Source: SLRI01 sp964393275 (GTDB lineage: Bacteria; Pseudomonadota; Alphaproteobacteria; Geminicoccales; Geminicoccaceae). Taken from it: a stretch of DNA of 64,000 nucleotides. The notes under the pieces are model-generated. The model searched no databases. It saw nothing but the letters and a program-made list of their open reading frames with translations, and was not told where the DNA came from. Position 1 is the stretch's first letter. Each line of letters starts with the position of its first letter. A program made the position numbers and the translations under genes. The stretch is from the NCBI GenBank assembly GCA_964393275.1, contig CAYMTA010000010.1, positions 54,640 to 118,639 on the forward strand. Direction: 5' to 3'. Shown in pieces: positions 1 to 10,544 of the stretch.

Positions 1-2
1 CC

Positions 3-1391
3 CGACCTTCCCCCGACCGACCGACCGGCGAGCCGCCCCTCCTGGAGGCGGAGCAGCTCGGCCGGTTGTTCGAGGCGGATCGCGTGCCGCGCTACACGAG
101 CTACCCGACCGCCCCGCATTTCAGCCGGGACATCGGGCCCGCCGACGCCGCGGAATGGCTCGCCGCCCTGCCCCAGGGCCAGCCGGCCTCGCTCTATCTG
201 CATGTCCCGTTCTGCCGCCAGCTCTGCTGGTATTGCGGCTGCACCACCCACATCACCCGTCATGCCGGCCGGATCAACGCCTACGCGCAGACCCTGGCGA
301 AGGAGCTCGACCTCGTCGCCGACCATCTGGGCCGGCCCGTCCCGCTCGCCCATCTGCACTGGGGCGGCGGCACCCCGTCGAGCCTCGGCACCGCCGACCT
401 GACGAGCTTGATGCGGCGCATCGAGGAGCGCTTCGGCTTCGTGGCCGATGCCGAGCGCGCCATCGAGCTCGATCCGCGCTTCGTCTCGGCCGAGCTCGCC
501 CAATGCCTCGCCCGCATCGGCATCAATCGGGCGAGCTTCGGCATCCAGTCCTTCGATCCGGCGGTGCAGCGCGCCATCAACCGCATCCAGAGCGTCGACA
601 CCACCCGCGTGGCGCTCGAGCGGCTGAAAGAGGCTGGCATCGGCGCCATCTCCTTCGACATCCTCTACGGCCTGCCGCTGCAGGATGTGGCGAGCGTGGT
701 CGACACGGTCGACAGCGTCGCCGCGCTGGCGCCCGGGCGGATCGCGGTCTTCGGCTATGCCCACCTGCCGGGGCTGAAGAAGCATCAGTCGATGATCAAG
801 GACGACCTCCTGCCGGACGCCGTCCAGCGCTTGGCGCAGTTCGCGGCGATCACCGAGCGGCTCGAGACGCACGGCTACGTGGCGATCGGCCTCGACCACT
901 TCGCCCGCCCGGACGACCCGATGGCGCAGGCCCTCGAGGCCGGCCGGCTGGAGCGCAACTTCCAGGGCTACACGACCGACACGGCGACGACCCTGATCGG
1001 CGTCGGCGCCTCGGCCATCGGCAGCTTCGCCGAAGGCTATCTGCAGAACCATGTCGACCTGAAGGCCTGGCGGGCGGCGATCGCCCTGGGCCAGCTGCCG
1101 ACCGCCCGCGGCCTTCGGCTCGGCGCCGACGACCGGCATCGCCGGGCGATCATCAATCGGCTGATGTGCGAGGGCCGGGCCGATCTCGGAGCGATTGCCC
1201 GGTCATTCGGCGACGCCGTCATCGAGCCCGAGTCGCAGCGCTTCGAGCGGCTGGTCGAGCTCGGCATCGTCCGTCGCGACGCCGACCTGATCCTGGTGCC
1301 GGCCCGCTATCGGCCGCTGCTCCGCCTCGTGGCCGCCTGCTTCGACCGCTACCTCGCGCCGGGCCCGGCCCGCCATTCGCTGGCCGTCTAG
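3..1391 (+). CDS. hemN: oxygen-independent coproporphyrinogen III oxidase (5' end outside window)
   Basis: Radical-SAM enzyme that decarboxylates coproporphyrinogen III to protoporphyrinogen IX in anaerobic haem synthesis, acting in the cytosol. The [4Fe-4S] motif CX3CX2CXC (FCRQLCWYCGC) is at about residues 50-59 counted from the TTG at 66, preceded by the HemN hallmark PRYTSYPTAPHF. The GGGTP SAM-binding stretch and the C-terminal HemN domain are present. The reading frame stays open to the left edge of the window, and the residues before the TTG look like normal N-terminal protein, so the real start is probably upstream; TTG at 66 lacks a well-placed ribosome site. It ends 11 bp before the stop of a convergent DUF1127 gene. 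Confidence 0.93.
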   Translation, partial: RPSPDRPTGEPPLLEAEQLGRLFEADRVPRYTSYPTAPHFSRDIGPADAAEWLAALPQGQPASLYLHVPFCRQLCWYCGCTTHITRHAGRINAYAQTLAKELDLVADHLGRPVPLAHLHWGGGTPSSLGTADLTSLMRRIEERFGFVADAERAIELDPRFVSAELAQCLARIGINRASFGIQSFDPAVQRAINRIQSVDTTRVALERLKEAGIGAISFDILYGLPLQDVASVVDTVDSVAALAPGRIAVFGYAHLPGLKKHQSMIKDDLLPDAVQRLAQFAAITERLETHGYVAIGLDHFARPDDPMAQALEAGRLERNFQGYTTDTATTLIGVGASAIGSFAEGYLQNHVDLKAWRAAIALGQLPTARGLRLGADDRHRRAIINRLMCEGRADLGAIARSFGDAVIEPESQRFERLVELGIVRRDADLILVPARYRPLLRLVAACFDRYLAPGPARHSLAV

Positions 1392-1402
1392 GAGGTCCCG
1401 GG

Positions 1403-1642
1403 TCAGCGCCAGAACGGCTTGCCGCTCTCCCGAAGGGCTTCCGCCCGGGACACGCCGATATCGCTCAGCAGGCGATGGTCGAGCTCGGCGAGGCTGCTCC
1501 GCCCGCGCGACCGCAGGATGGCGGTCTCGAGCAGGGCCGCGAGGCCGGCAACGCCGATGGGGCGCACCGCCTGCACGGCGAGCCATGGACCGAACGAGCC
1601 GAGATGAACGCTCTTCATGGCGGACTTCATGGCGGACTTCAT
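1403..1642 (-). CDS. DUF1127 family small protein
   Basis: Predicted 79-residue basic protein. The C-terminal half (SSLAELDHRLLSDIGVSRAE ... GKPFWR) is a clear DUF1127 domain, a family of small arginine-rich proteins of alphaproteobacteria linked to phosphate and RNA-related regulation in some species. The start is unusual: a 12-bp unit is repeated so that ATG occurs at 1642, 1630 and 1618, each beginning MKSA/MKSV. Only the ATG at 1642 has a purine-rich ribosome site (AAGGGGGG) at proper distance, so it is chosen. The stop faces the stop of hemN. Function here is unproven. Confidence 0.8.
   Translation of the reverse strand: MKSAMKSAMKSVHLGSFGPWLAVQAVRPIGVAGLAALLETAILRSRGRSSLAELDHRLLSDIGVSRAEALRESGKPFWR
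1606..1642 (-). repeat. 12-bp tandem repeat across a start codon
   Basis: Three consecutive copies of a 12-bp unit containing CTTCATGGCGGA (plus-strand reading), the last imperfect. They give the DUF1127 gene three in-frame ATG codons 12 bp apart, so copy-number change would lengthen or shorten the N terminus by four residues without breaking the frame. Confidence 0.75.
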
Positions 1643-1785
1643 GGCGAACCCCCTTGCGCCGCATCGAGGAGAGCCGATGCCGGCCGGCATCCAGCGGCGG
1701 TGACCCGCTTCTCCTGCACCGTCATCGGCGCCGTGGCAGTGACATTTGCCACAAACGCACGGGTTTCGGGCCGCAGCCTCCCGGC

Positions 1786-2337
1786 TCAATCCGAGGAGGT
1801 GGCCACCACCTCGACCCGCAGGAGCACCTGGTGGCCGACCACGTTCTCGGCCGCCCATTCGCCCCGGCCCACGCCGAACGCGGTGCGGTCGAGCTCGAGC
1901 TCGCCCTTGGCCACCGCCCGGTCGCCGTCGACGGTGATGGTCATGGGCAGCACGATCGGCAGGGTGACGTCGCGAATGGTGAGCTTTCCCTCCACCTCGT
2001 AGGCGTCGCCGCCGGCGGCGGTGAAGCCGGTGCTGACGAACCGCGCGGTCGGATAGGTCTTCGCGTCGAACCAGTCCGGCCCCTCGATGCCGGCGTCGCG
2101 CTCGGCATTGCCGGTGGCGACGCTTTCGATCTCGATCACCGTCTCGACCCTGGCCGCGGCCAGCGCCTTCGGATCGAAGCTGATGTCGGCCGCGAACCGC
2201 TCGAAGGCGCCGGTGACCGGCGAGCCCATCTGGCGGAAGGTGAAGGCGAGGCTGCTCTCGCCGTCGACCATCCGCCAATCCCTGGCGGCGGCCGGAAAGG
2301 CGGTCGCGAGGATCAGAAGAGCAGGCAAGAACCGCAT
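1786..2337 (-). CDS. YceI family periplasmic protein
   Basis: 183-residue protein with an N-terminal signal peptide (hydrophobic residues 4-18, AAARDW cleavage region) followed by a complete YceI domain: a lipocalin-like beta barrel that binds polyisoprenoid lipids in homologues. Typical family phrases are visible: SSLAFTFRQMGSPVTGAF near the N terminus and FDAKTYPTARF in the middle. The gene lies 4 bp after the stop of the cytochrome b561 gene on the same strand, a pairing common in proteobacteria, so the two are probably co-transcribed and may work together in envelope redox or isoprenoid handling. The exact ligand cannot be read from sequence. Confidence 0.88.
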   Translation of the reverse strand: MRFLPALLILATAFPAAARDWRMVDGESSLAFTFRQMGSPVTGAFERFAADISFDPKALAAARVETVIEIESVATGNAERDAGIEGPDWFDAKTYPTARFVSTGFTAAGGDAYEVEGKLTIRDVTLPIVLPMTITVDGDRAVAKGELELDRTAFGVGRGEWAAENVVGHQVLLRVEVVATSSD

Positions 2338-2341
2338 CGGA

Positions 2342-2893
2342 TCAGCTCCTTCTTGGCAGCAGCATGCGTTTGAGGACGGTGTTCCGGCGGGCGAAATGGT
2401 GCTTCAGGGCGCCCAGGACATGCAGGACGAGGCAGAGCATCAGGAGCTTGCCCGCGATCTCGTGGATCGCCCGGAGCACCTTGGCCGCGGCCTCGTTCGG
2501 CCCGATCAGGTCCGGCACGGGAAAGAAGCCGAACCAGTTGGCCGGGCTCGCGGTCGCACCGCAATAGAGCCAGCCGCTCAAGGGGATCACCAGGAGCAGC
2601 AGGTAGATGCCGTGATGCACCACGATCGCCACCAGCCGCTCGAGCCGACCCATGCCGTCGGGCAGCGCCGGCACGCCGTTCAGCCGGCGCCAGGCGAGCC
2701 GTGCCAGGACCAGCACGAGCACGGTCAGCCCGAGCGCCTTGTGCAGGGCATAGTCGACGAACTTCTGCGGGCTGATCGGCAGCTCGACCATGGTCAGCCC
2801 GAGCCAGAGGAGCCAGAAGATCAGGAGCGCGCTGATCCAGTGCAGCGCCCAGTGGACGAGGCCGTAGCCATCCGGCGAATTGGTCAGGCGCAT
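2342..2893 (-). CDS. cytochrome b561 family protein
   Basis: 183-residue integral membrane dihaem cytochrome b of the bacterial b561 (CybB) type, with four hydrophobic segments. Candidate haem-ligand histidines are in the first helix (GLVHWALHW), second (YALHKALG) and last helices (IHEIAGKLL ... LHVLGALKHHF). CybB proteins exchange electrons between quinones and periplasmic acceptors, including superoxide. It is the first gene of a pair with the downstream YceI gene. ATG at 2893 is the first start ahead of the HW motif. Confidence 0.88.
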   Translation of the reverse strand: MRLTNSPDGYGLVHWALHWISALLIFWLLWLGLTMVELPISPQKFVDYALHKALGLTVLVLVLARLAWRRLNGVPALPDGMGRLERLVAIVVHHGIYLLLLVIPLSGWLYCGATASPANWFGFFPVPDLIGPNEAAAKVLRAIHEIAGKLLMLCLVLHVLGALKHHFARRNTVLKRMLLPRRS

Positions 2894-3090
2894 GGTCGAT
2901 CTTCACCCCTGGAGCCGGTCCTCGAAGGCAAGATAGGCACGGCTGCCGGAGAGGCGAACGCGGGCGGACCGCCGCCCCCGGCGGCCCTGCGCCGCAGCCC
3001 GGGCGCCGGGTTGCACGTGGACAGCTTGTGGCCACGCCGTTAAGAGGGCTGCGCTGCAAGGCACGATGCGTTGCGGCGATGCCGAGCAGC

Positions 3091-3146
3091 GCCCGATCGA
3101 CGGATCGGGCTCTTTTTTCTGGGCACGCTCGATCGACGGACCGGGC
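3091..3146 (+). terminator. intrinsic terminator and imperfect repeat in the hppA leader
   Basis: GCCCGAT (3091-3097), a 6-nt loop and ATCGGGC (3104-3110) form a 7-bp stem followed at once by TCTTTTTT. It points toward hppA and sits about 50 nt before its ATG, with no plus-strand gene before it. The right arm with loop (3095-3110, GATCGACGGATCGGGC) recurs at 3131-3146 with one mismatch, so the left arm could pair with either copy; the second pairing would bypass the T run. Confidence 0.5.
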
Positions 3147-3169
3147 GATTGGTGCGGGGACGGCGACAT

Positions 3170-5287
<2,118 letters not shown>

Positions 5288-5331
5288 TGCCCCGCTGCCC
5301 GGGTCGGGCGACCGACCCGGGCAGGCCGTCT

Positions 5332-5808
5332 CTAGTTGGCCGGGCGCCCGCCGAGCTGTCCGGCCACCGGATCGCCGAACCGCCCGACATTGCCGATCAG
5401 CTGCTCGAAGATGGTCATCTCGTTGCCGAGCGACGGCGTGACATCGGAGTCCGGATCGATCTCCATCGCCTCGTCCATGCTGACGTGGCTGACATCCTGG
5501 ACGATGCCCCGGTCGTCGAAGGCGATCGTCAGCACGCTCTGCTCGGTGATCTCGCTCTGGTAGAACGAGAGCTGCTCCAGCCGCTGGGTGACGTAGTACC
5601 AGCGGCTGTCCTCGAAGGTCGCGAGGGTCGACGGGCTGCCCAGGAGCCGCGCCACCTCCTCGCGTGGCGTGACGCCGGGCACGATGCGCTGCACCGCCGC
5701 CTCGTCGACCGTGTAGCCGTGCTGCATGACCTGCGGGCTGCAGGCGGCAAGGCCAGCCGCGAGCCCGAAGGCGAGAAGGGGAATCGTGGTGCTCGATTTC
5801 AATGACAT
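5332..5808 (-). CDS. bamE: outer membrane assembly lipoprotein BamE
   Basis: 158-residue lipoprotein of the BAM complex that folds beta-barrel proteins into the outer membrane. The signal peptide ends in a lipobox LAAC with the acylated cysteine at residue 23. The SmpA/OmlA domain follows: GVTPREEVARLLGSPS, then the strand motif SRWYYVTQR. The C-terminal tail (about residues 115-158) is longer than in E. coli, as usual in alphaproteobacteria. It is divergent from the bc1 chaperone gene with a 100-bp gap that must hold both promoters, an arrangement common in this class. Confidence 0.92.
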   Translation of the reverse strand: MSLKSSTTIPLLAFGLAAGLAACSPQVMQHGYTVDEAAVQRIVPGVTPREEVARLLGSPSTLATFEDSRWYYVTQRLEQLSFYQSEITEQSVLTIAFDDRGIVQDVSHVSMDEAMEIDPDSDVTPSLGNEMTIFEQLIGNVGRFGDPVAGQLGGRPAN

Positions 5809-5908
5809 GGTTTCTGGCTCTCTCCAGCGAACGGCGGATCACCGCCCGAGGCCGATGCGCGGCGGTGGGCCGCGCGTGGGATGAACAGCAGGCGTATCAA
5901 GTAAAGTC

Positions 5909-6559
5909 ATGACCACGCGCGAACAAGAGACTTGGCCGGTCAGCCGGGGCATGTTCGGCCGCTTCAGCGGCTGGCTCGGCAGCCGCCGGGCCGACCGCCA
6001 ACGCCTGGCGAACGCCTTCGCCCTCTATCATGGCATCGTCGCCCGCGCACGGGCACCACACTTCTACAGCGAATGGGGCGTGCCGGACACGCCCGACGGC
6101 CGGCTCGAGGTGATTTTCGCCCACACCGCGCTCATGATGCGCCGGCTGCGGCGGGAGGGCGAGGCCGGCGGCAGGCTCGTCCAGGACCTGTTCGACGTGC
6201 TCTTCGCCGATGTCGACCGCAACATCCGCGAGCAGGGGGTGGGCGATCTCTCGGTCGGCAAGCACGTCAAGCGCTCGGCGCGGACCTTCCTCGCCCGGGC
6301 CCGAGGCCTCGACGCCGCCCTCGACGCGGGCGACGGCCACGCCATCGCCCGCCTCCTCGACCGCAACATCCACAACCGCGCCGGGAGCGCCGAGCCGGCA
6401 GCGGCGCCGGCGGAGGGCATGCGCCGTCTGGCCGCCCACCTGCAGGACGAGGTTGCCCGGCTCGAGCGGCTTTCGGGCGAGCGTCTGCTCGCCGGCCATT
6501 GTGACCTCCAAGAGCCGGGGCACGAGGCGCGGCTTGACCCGGGATCGGCTTGTGCCTAG
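5909..6559 (+). CDS. ubiquinol-cytochrome c chaperone (CBP3-like)
   Basis: 216-residue cytosolic protein of the UBCC/CBP3 family, which helps assembly of the cytochrome bc1 complex (in mitochondria CBP3 binds newly made cytochrome b). Family marks include ALYHGIVARAR, FYSEWGVPDTPDGRLEVI, LMMRRLRR, LFDVLFADVDRNIRE and GVGDLSVGKHVKR. It begins the run with DUF177, plsX, fabH and ihfA typical of alphaproteobacteria. The ATG at 5909 has only a weak ribosome site (AAGTAAAG); MFGRFSGW at 5951 is a possible later start. Confidence 0.87.
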   Translation: MTTREQETWPVSRGMFGRFSGWLGSRRADRQRLANAFALYHGIVARARAPHFYSEWGVPDTPDGRLEVIFAHTALMMRRLRREGEAGGRLVQDLFDVLFADVDRNIREQGVGDLSVGKHVKRSARTFLARARGLDAALDAGDGHAIARLLDRNIHNRAGSAEPAAAPAEGMRRLAAHLQDEVARLERLSGERLLAGHCDLQEPGHEARLDPGSACA

Positions 6560-6705
6560 CGTTGCTGGCCTTCATGCCCCATCTTATCGCGCCGGCCGCC
6601 GGATTTGGGCGCGGCATGGCAGGTGATCGCCGCCGGCGGTGGAGTGAAGCTGAGGCGGACGCGGCGCCAGCCGGACCGGCAGCGTGTTCCGAAAGGGGAC
6701 CCATT

Positions 6706-7257
6706 GTGGCGCAAGGCCCTGAATTCTCGCGCTTGATGATGCTTCGTGAGCTGCCCGAGAGGGATGGCCGATCGTTCGGTATCGCCGCCGATCCGGCGGA
6801 GCGCCGCCGCGTGGCGGACCGGCTCGATCTCGTGGCGCTCGACGGCCTCGCCTTCGCCGGCCGGGTCGAGCACGGCCCGAGGGAGGGCGTGCTGATCCTG
6901 CGCGGCCAGCTCGAGGCGGATGCGACGCAGCGTTGCGTCGTCACGCTCGAGCCCGTGGCGGCCCGCCTCGACGTCGAGATCGAGCGCTATTTCGTGCAGG
7001 GCCCGGAGATCGAGGCCGAGGAGATCCTGATCTCGCCGGACGACGAGGAGCCGGAGCCGCTCGACAGGGACTGCCTCGACTTGGGCGAGATCGCCGTCGA
7101 GGAGCTCGCCCTGGCGCTCGACCCCTACCCGCGCGCCGCCGACGCCGACGCACGGCTGGAGGCGGAGCAAGCCGCCCTGGGGCATGCCGAGGCGGACGCC
7201 GCCCGCTCGGCCTTCGCCGCCCTGGCGGCGCTGCGCGACCAGGGCAAGGGAACCTGA
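6706..7257 (+). CDS. DUF177 (YceD) family protein
   Basis: 183-residue acidic protein of the DUF177/YceD family, in other bacteria tied to 23S rRNA accumulation and usually encoded next to rpmF or plsX. The core contains QRCVVTLEPVAARLDVEIER and the acidic motif region DCLDLGEIAVEELALALDPYPR, which is diagnostic. The GTG at 6706 is chosen because AAGGGGA lies about 8 nt upstream and the homologous region starts just after; an in-frame extension back to 6550 overlaps the preceding gene and is not family-like. No rpmF gene lies between it and plsX. Confidence 0.83.
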   Translation: MAQGPEFSRLMMLRELPERDGRSFGIAADPAERRRVADRLDLVALDGLAFAGRVEHGPREGVLILRGQLEADATQRCVVTLEPVAARLDVEIERYFVQGPEIEAEEILISPDDEEPEPLDRDCLDLGEIAVEELALALDPYPRAADADARLEAEQAALGHAEADAARSAFAALAALRDQGKGT

Positions 7258-7321
7258 GGAGCGTGCCCGGTCCTCGCTCCACGCACGGGCGTGTCCGTCC
7301 GTGTCTCGACAGGCAGAGCCG

Positions 7322-8395
7322 ATGAGCGTCGTCATCGCGCTCGACGTGATGGGTGGCGACAACGCCCCCGAGATCGTCATCGAGGGAGCCGATCTGGCGC
7401 TCGAAGGCAATCCCGAGCTGCGCTTCATCCTGTTCGGCGACGAGGCCAGAATGGGCCCGCTCCTGGCATCCCGTCCGGCCCTCCGGCAGGCCGCCGAGCT
7501 GCACCACACGCCCGACGCCGTGGCCGGCGACGCCAAGCCGTCGGTGGCGCTTCGCCACGGCCGCAACAGCTCGATGCGTCTCGCCATAGATGCCGTGCAG
7601 GCCGGGCGCGCCGGGGCGGCCGTCTCGGCCGGCAACACCGGGGCGCTCATGGCCATGGCGATGGTCGTCCTCAAGACCCTGCCCGGGATCGACCGGCCGG
7701 CCATTGCCAGCGTCCTGCCGACCAAGCGCACGCCGGTGGTCTTCCTCGATCTCGGCGCCAATGCCGTCTGCGACGCCGAGCAGCTCTTCCAGTTTGCCGT
7801 CATGGGCGAGGTCTATGCCCGGGCCGTGCTCGGCGTCGCCAAGCCGCGCGTCGGCCTGCTCAACATCGGCACCGAGGAGGCCAAGGGCGACAGCGTCGTC
7901 CGCCGCGCCGCCGCCCTGGTGCGCGACAGCGGCCTGCCGATCGACTATGTCGGCTTCGTCGAGGGCACCGGGGTCACCGCCGGCACGGTCGACGTGGTGG
8001 TCACCGACGGCTTCACCGGCAACGTGGCGCTGAAGATCGCCGAGGGCACGGCGTCGATGATCACCCACTCGCTGCGTCAGGCCTTCTCCAGCAGCCTGCG
8101 CGCCAAGCTCGCCTACCTGATCGCCCGGCCGGCGCTCAGGAGCCTGCGCGACCGCTTCGACCCGCGCCTCTACAACGGGGCCATGTTCCTCGGCGTGAAC
8201 GGCGTGGTCGTGAAGAGCCACGGCGGCACGGATTCGGTCGGCTTCGCCGCCGCCATCCGCGCCGCCCTCGATCTCATCAGCCGTGGCACCAACGAGCGGA
8301 TCATCGAGGAGATGGGCAAGGTCGCCGCCGCTGCCGCCGATGAGGGCGACAGCGACGATGGCGAAGCGCCCAAGCCGCAAGCGGCCACCGGTTAG
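7322..8395 (+). CDS. plsX: phosphate acyltransferase PlsX
   Basis: 357-residue enzyme that makes acyl-phosphate from acyl-ACP for phospholipid synthesis, a soluble, membrane-peripheral protein. The N terminus IALDVMGGDNAPE is the PlsX signature. SAGNTGALMAMAM, LLNIGTEEAKGD, GFVEG and DGFTGNVALKIAEG follow in family order, as does GVNGVVVKSHGG near the end. ATG at 7322 agrees with the conserved start. The TAG stop supplies the TA that flanks a MITE-like element inserted directly behind it, separating plsX from fabH, with which it is normally co-transcribed. Confidence 0.96.
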   Translation: MSVVIALDVMGGDNAPEIVIEGADLALEGNPELRFILFGDEARMGPLLASRPALRQAAELHHTPDAVAGDAKPSVALRHGRNSSMRLAIDAVQAGRAGAAVSAGNTGALMAMAMVVLKTLPGIDRPAIASVLPTKRTPVVFLDLGANAVCDAEQLFQFAVMGEVYARAVLGVAKPRVGLLNIGTEEAKGDSVVRRAAALVRDSGLPIDYVGFVEGTGVTAGTVDVVVTDGFTGNVALKIAEGTASMITHSLRQAFSSSLRAKLAYLIARPALRSLRDRFDPRLYNGAMFLGVNGVVVKSHGGTDSVGFAAAIRAALDLISRGTNERIIEEMGKVAAAAADEGDSDDGEAPKPQAATG

Positions 8396-8577
8396 GAGCC
8401 TGTCCGAGAAATGGTCACGACCTGCATCGCCCCAGGGCAAGCGAGGGCGCGTCAGCCCTGGCTCTGGGCCACGTCGACCGACCCTGACGATGGCCCCGCA
8501 TCGCGGCGGGCCGGTCTCCTCGCCCAAAGCCAGGGCTGGCGCGTGCAGGTCATGACCATTTTTCGGACAGGCTCCTA
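8393..8577. mobile_element. 181-bp MITE-like inverted-repeat element
   Basis: Positions 8395-8427 and 8543-8575 form terminal inverted repeats of about 33 bp with only two mismatches, beginning GGAGCCTGTCCGA. A second inverted pair lies inside (CAGCCCTGGCTCTGGGC near 8452 against its near-complement near 8523). TA is found on both outer sides (8393-8394 and 8576-8577), as expected for a TA target duplication of Tc1/mariner- or IS630-like transposition; a TAG-type duplication of the IS5 group is also possible. There is no coding capacity, so movement would need a transposase elsewhere in the genome. No second copy is visible in this window. Confidence 0.78.
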
Positions 8578-8589
8578 GGCAAGGACCCC

Positions 8590-9561
8590 ATGCGGCGATC
8601 GATCCTGCGGGCCGTCGGCGGCTATCTCCCCGACCGCACCGTCACCAATGACGACCTGGCCCGGACCCTCGACACGTCCGACGCCTGGATCCAGGAGCGC
8701 ACCGGCATCCGCCGGCGGCACATCGCAGCGCCGGGCGAGCTGACCTCGGATCTCGCCGTGGCCGCCGCCGGCCGGGCCCTCGACCGCGCCGATCTCGACC
8801 GCGCCGCCATCGATCTGGTGATCGTCGCCACCTCGACCCCCGACCACACCTTCCCGGCGACGGCGACGGCGGTGCAGCGCAAGCTCGGGCTGCGGCCGGG
8901 CATCGCCTTCGACCTCCAGGCGGTCTGCGCGGGCTTCGCCTACGCGCTCGCCACCGCCGACAACTTCCTCAAGGCCGGCCAGGCCCGGCATGCGCTGGTG
9001 ATCGGCGCCGAGACCTTCTCGCGCATCCTCGACTGGACCGACCGCGGCACCTGCGTCCTCTTCGGCGACGGCGCCGGTGCTGTCGTGCTGAGTGCCGAGG
9101 AGCAGCCCGGCACCGCCCATGACCAGGGCATCCTCGCCACCATGCTGGCCGCCGACGGCCGCCATTATGCGCATCTGCAGGTGGATGGCGGGCCTTCCTC
9201 GACCGGCACGGTCGGCCATCTTCGCATGAACGGCCGCGAGGTCTTCCGCCATGCGGTGGGCGAGCTCACCGGCGCCGCGCGCGCCGTGCTCGACGCCACC
9301 GGGCTCGGCATCGACGATGTCGACTGGCTGGTCCCGCACCAGGCGAACAAGCGGATCATCGACGCGGTCGGCAAGAAGCTCGGCATCGCCGAGGCGAAGG
9401 TCGTGGTCACGGTGGCCGAGCACGCCAACACCTCGGCCGCCTCGATTCCCCTGGCCCTCGACCATCTCTTCGCCAGCGGCCGGCTGAATCGCGGCGATCT
9501 GCTGCTCTGCAACGCCATGGGCGGCGGCTTCGCCTGGGGTGCGGCGCTCCTGCGTTGGTGA
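8590..9561 (+). CDS. fabH: beta-ketoacyl-ACP synthase III
   Basis: 323-residue KAS III that condenses acetyl-CoA with malonyl-ACP to start type II fatty acid synthesis in the cytosol. The Cys-His-Asn triad is intact: C113 in AVCAGFAYAL, H250 in VPHQANKR and N280 in EHANTSAASIPLAL. The RTGIRRRHIA motif near residue 40 and the C-terminal GGGFAWGAALLRW are typical. It follows plsX but is displaced by the inserted MITE-like element, whose right end is only about 13 bp before the ATG; the ribosome site (GGCAAGGA) is therefore just outside the element. Confidence 0.96.
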   Translation: MRRSILRAVGGYLPDRTVTNDDLARTLDTSDAWIQERTGIRRRHIAAPGELTSDLAVAAAGRALDRADLDRAAIDLVIVATSTPDHTFPATATAVQRKLGLRPGIAFDLQAVCAGFAYALATADNFLKAGQARHALVIGAETFSRILDWTDRGTCVLFGDGAGAVVLSAEEQPGTAHDQGILATMLAADGRHYAHLQVDGGPSSTGTVGHLRMNGREVFRHAVGELTGAARAVLDATGLGIDDVDWLVPHQANKRIIDAVGKKLGIAEAKVVVTVAEHANTSAASIPLALDHLFASGRLNRGDLLLCNAMGGGFAWGAALLRW

Positions 9562-9614
9562 TATCGGGCCCGCGGGCGAGCCCCTGGCGGCAGCCCGGCA
9601 GGGCCTCGCCCCGG

Positions 9615-9643
9615 TTGACGGAAACCTTTGTATCATCTAGCGT
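9615..9643 (+). promoter_or_regulatory. candidate sigma-70 promoter of ihfA
   Basis: TTGACG (9615-9620), a 17-bp spacer and TAGCGT (9638-9643), in the 120-bp gap between fabH and ihfA. The surrounding sequence is locally AT-richer. The predicted transcript would start about 30 nt before the ihfA start codon. Confidence 0.4.
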
Positions 9644-9681
9644 TTTGTCCATCGAAGGCACACGCGAGGGGAACGCGGGCG

Positions 9682-9987
9682 ATGACGGGCAGAACGGTTA
9701 CTCGCGCCCAGCTCGCCGAGGCCGTCTACCAGGAGGTCGGGCTGTCGCGCAGCGAATCCGCCGGGCTGGTGGACGCGATCCTCGAGGAGATCGCGCATTC
9801 GCTGGTGATGAACGGCACGGTCAAGATTTCCTCGTTCGGCACCTTCGCGGTGCGCGAGAAGGGCGAGCGTGTCGGCCGCAACCCCAAGACCGGCGAGGAG
9901 GTGCCGATCCTGCCGCGTCGTGTCCTCGTGTTCCGTGCCTCGCAGGTGCTGAAGAACCGCATCAACTCAGAAGCCCCGGCGGCCTGA
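9682..9987 (+). CDS. ihfA: integration host factor subunit alpha
   Basis: 101-residue DNA-bending protein, one half of the IHF heterodimer. The start MTGRTVTRAQLAEAV and the DNA-minor-groove arm GRNPKTGEEVPILPRRV are diagnostic of the alpha subunit (HU would read GRNPxTGxEI). ATG at 9682 is preceded by GAGGGGAA. The next gene starts 1 bp after its stop, so the two are one transcript. IHF often works with sigma-54 promoters, and one is present ahead of the flagellar genes in this window. Confidence 0.95.
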   Translation: MTGRTVTRAQLAEAVYQEVGLSRSESAGLVDAILEEIAHSLVMNGTVKISSFGTFAVREKGERVGRNPKTGEEVPILPRRVLVFRASQVLKNRINSEAPAA

Positions 9988-9988
9988 G

Positions 9989-10531
9989 ATGGTGGTGACG
10001 CCCGACCAGGCCGCGATCCCGGGCCCGGCGCGCGGCGGCAAGTCCCAGACCGCCTTTCGAACGATCAGCGAGGTCGCCGACGAGCTCGACGTGGCCCAGC
10101 ACGTGCTGCGCTTCTGGGAGAGCAAGTTCCCGCAGGTGCGGCCGCTCAAGCGCGGCGGCGGCCGGCGCTACTACCGGCCGGAGGACATCGACCTCCTGCG
10201 CGAGATCCGCACCCTCCTCTATGACGAGGGCTACACCATCAAGGGCGCGCAGAAGCTGCTCCGCCAGCGCCGCGCCCGCCCGCCGGCGGCGCCCCGCACG
10301 ACCGCCAAGCCGCCCGTGCCGCCCCTGGCCGAGCCGCCGCCCCCGCCGGCCGAGGCCGACGCCGCGCCCGGGGAAGGCCCAATCGACGAATCGGCCATGC
10401 CCGAGCCCGCCGGCGCCGCGGCTCCGGAGCTGGCGGGATCGCCCGACACCGCCCGCCTGCGCCAACTCCGCGAGACCCTCAAGGCGCTTCGCCACGACCT
10501 CGCCTCGGCCCTCGCCGAAGCCGACGCCTGA
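9989..10531 (+). CDS. MerR family transcriptional regulator
   Basis: 180-residue protein. The winged-helix MerR domain covers about residues 24-90 (TISEVADELDVAQHVLRFWE ... GGGRRYYRPEDIDLLREI). After this there is a proline/alanine-rich linker (about 95-145) and a short leucine-rich C-terminal helix. There is no metal- or drug-binding C-terminal domain. A MerR gene immediately after ihfA is a conserved alphaproteobacterial arrangement. Target genes cannot be read here. Confidence 0.9.
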   Translation: MVVTPDQAAIPGPARGGKSQTAFRTISEVADELDVAQHVLRFWESKFPQVRPLKRGGGRRYYRPEDIDLLREIRTLLYDEGYTIKGAQKLLRQRRARPPAAPRTTAKPPVPPLAEPPPPPAEADAAPGEGPIDESAMPEPAGAAAPELAGSPDTARLRQLRETLKALRHDLASALAEADA

Positions 10532-10544
10532 TCCCGCCCCCGGC

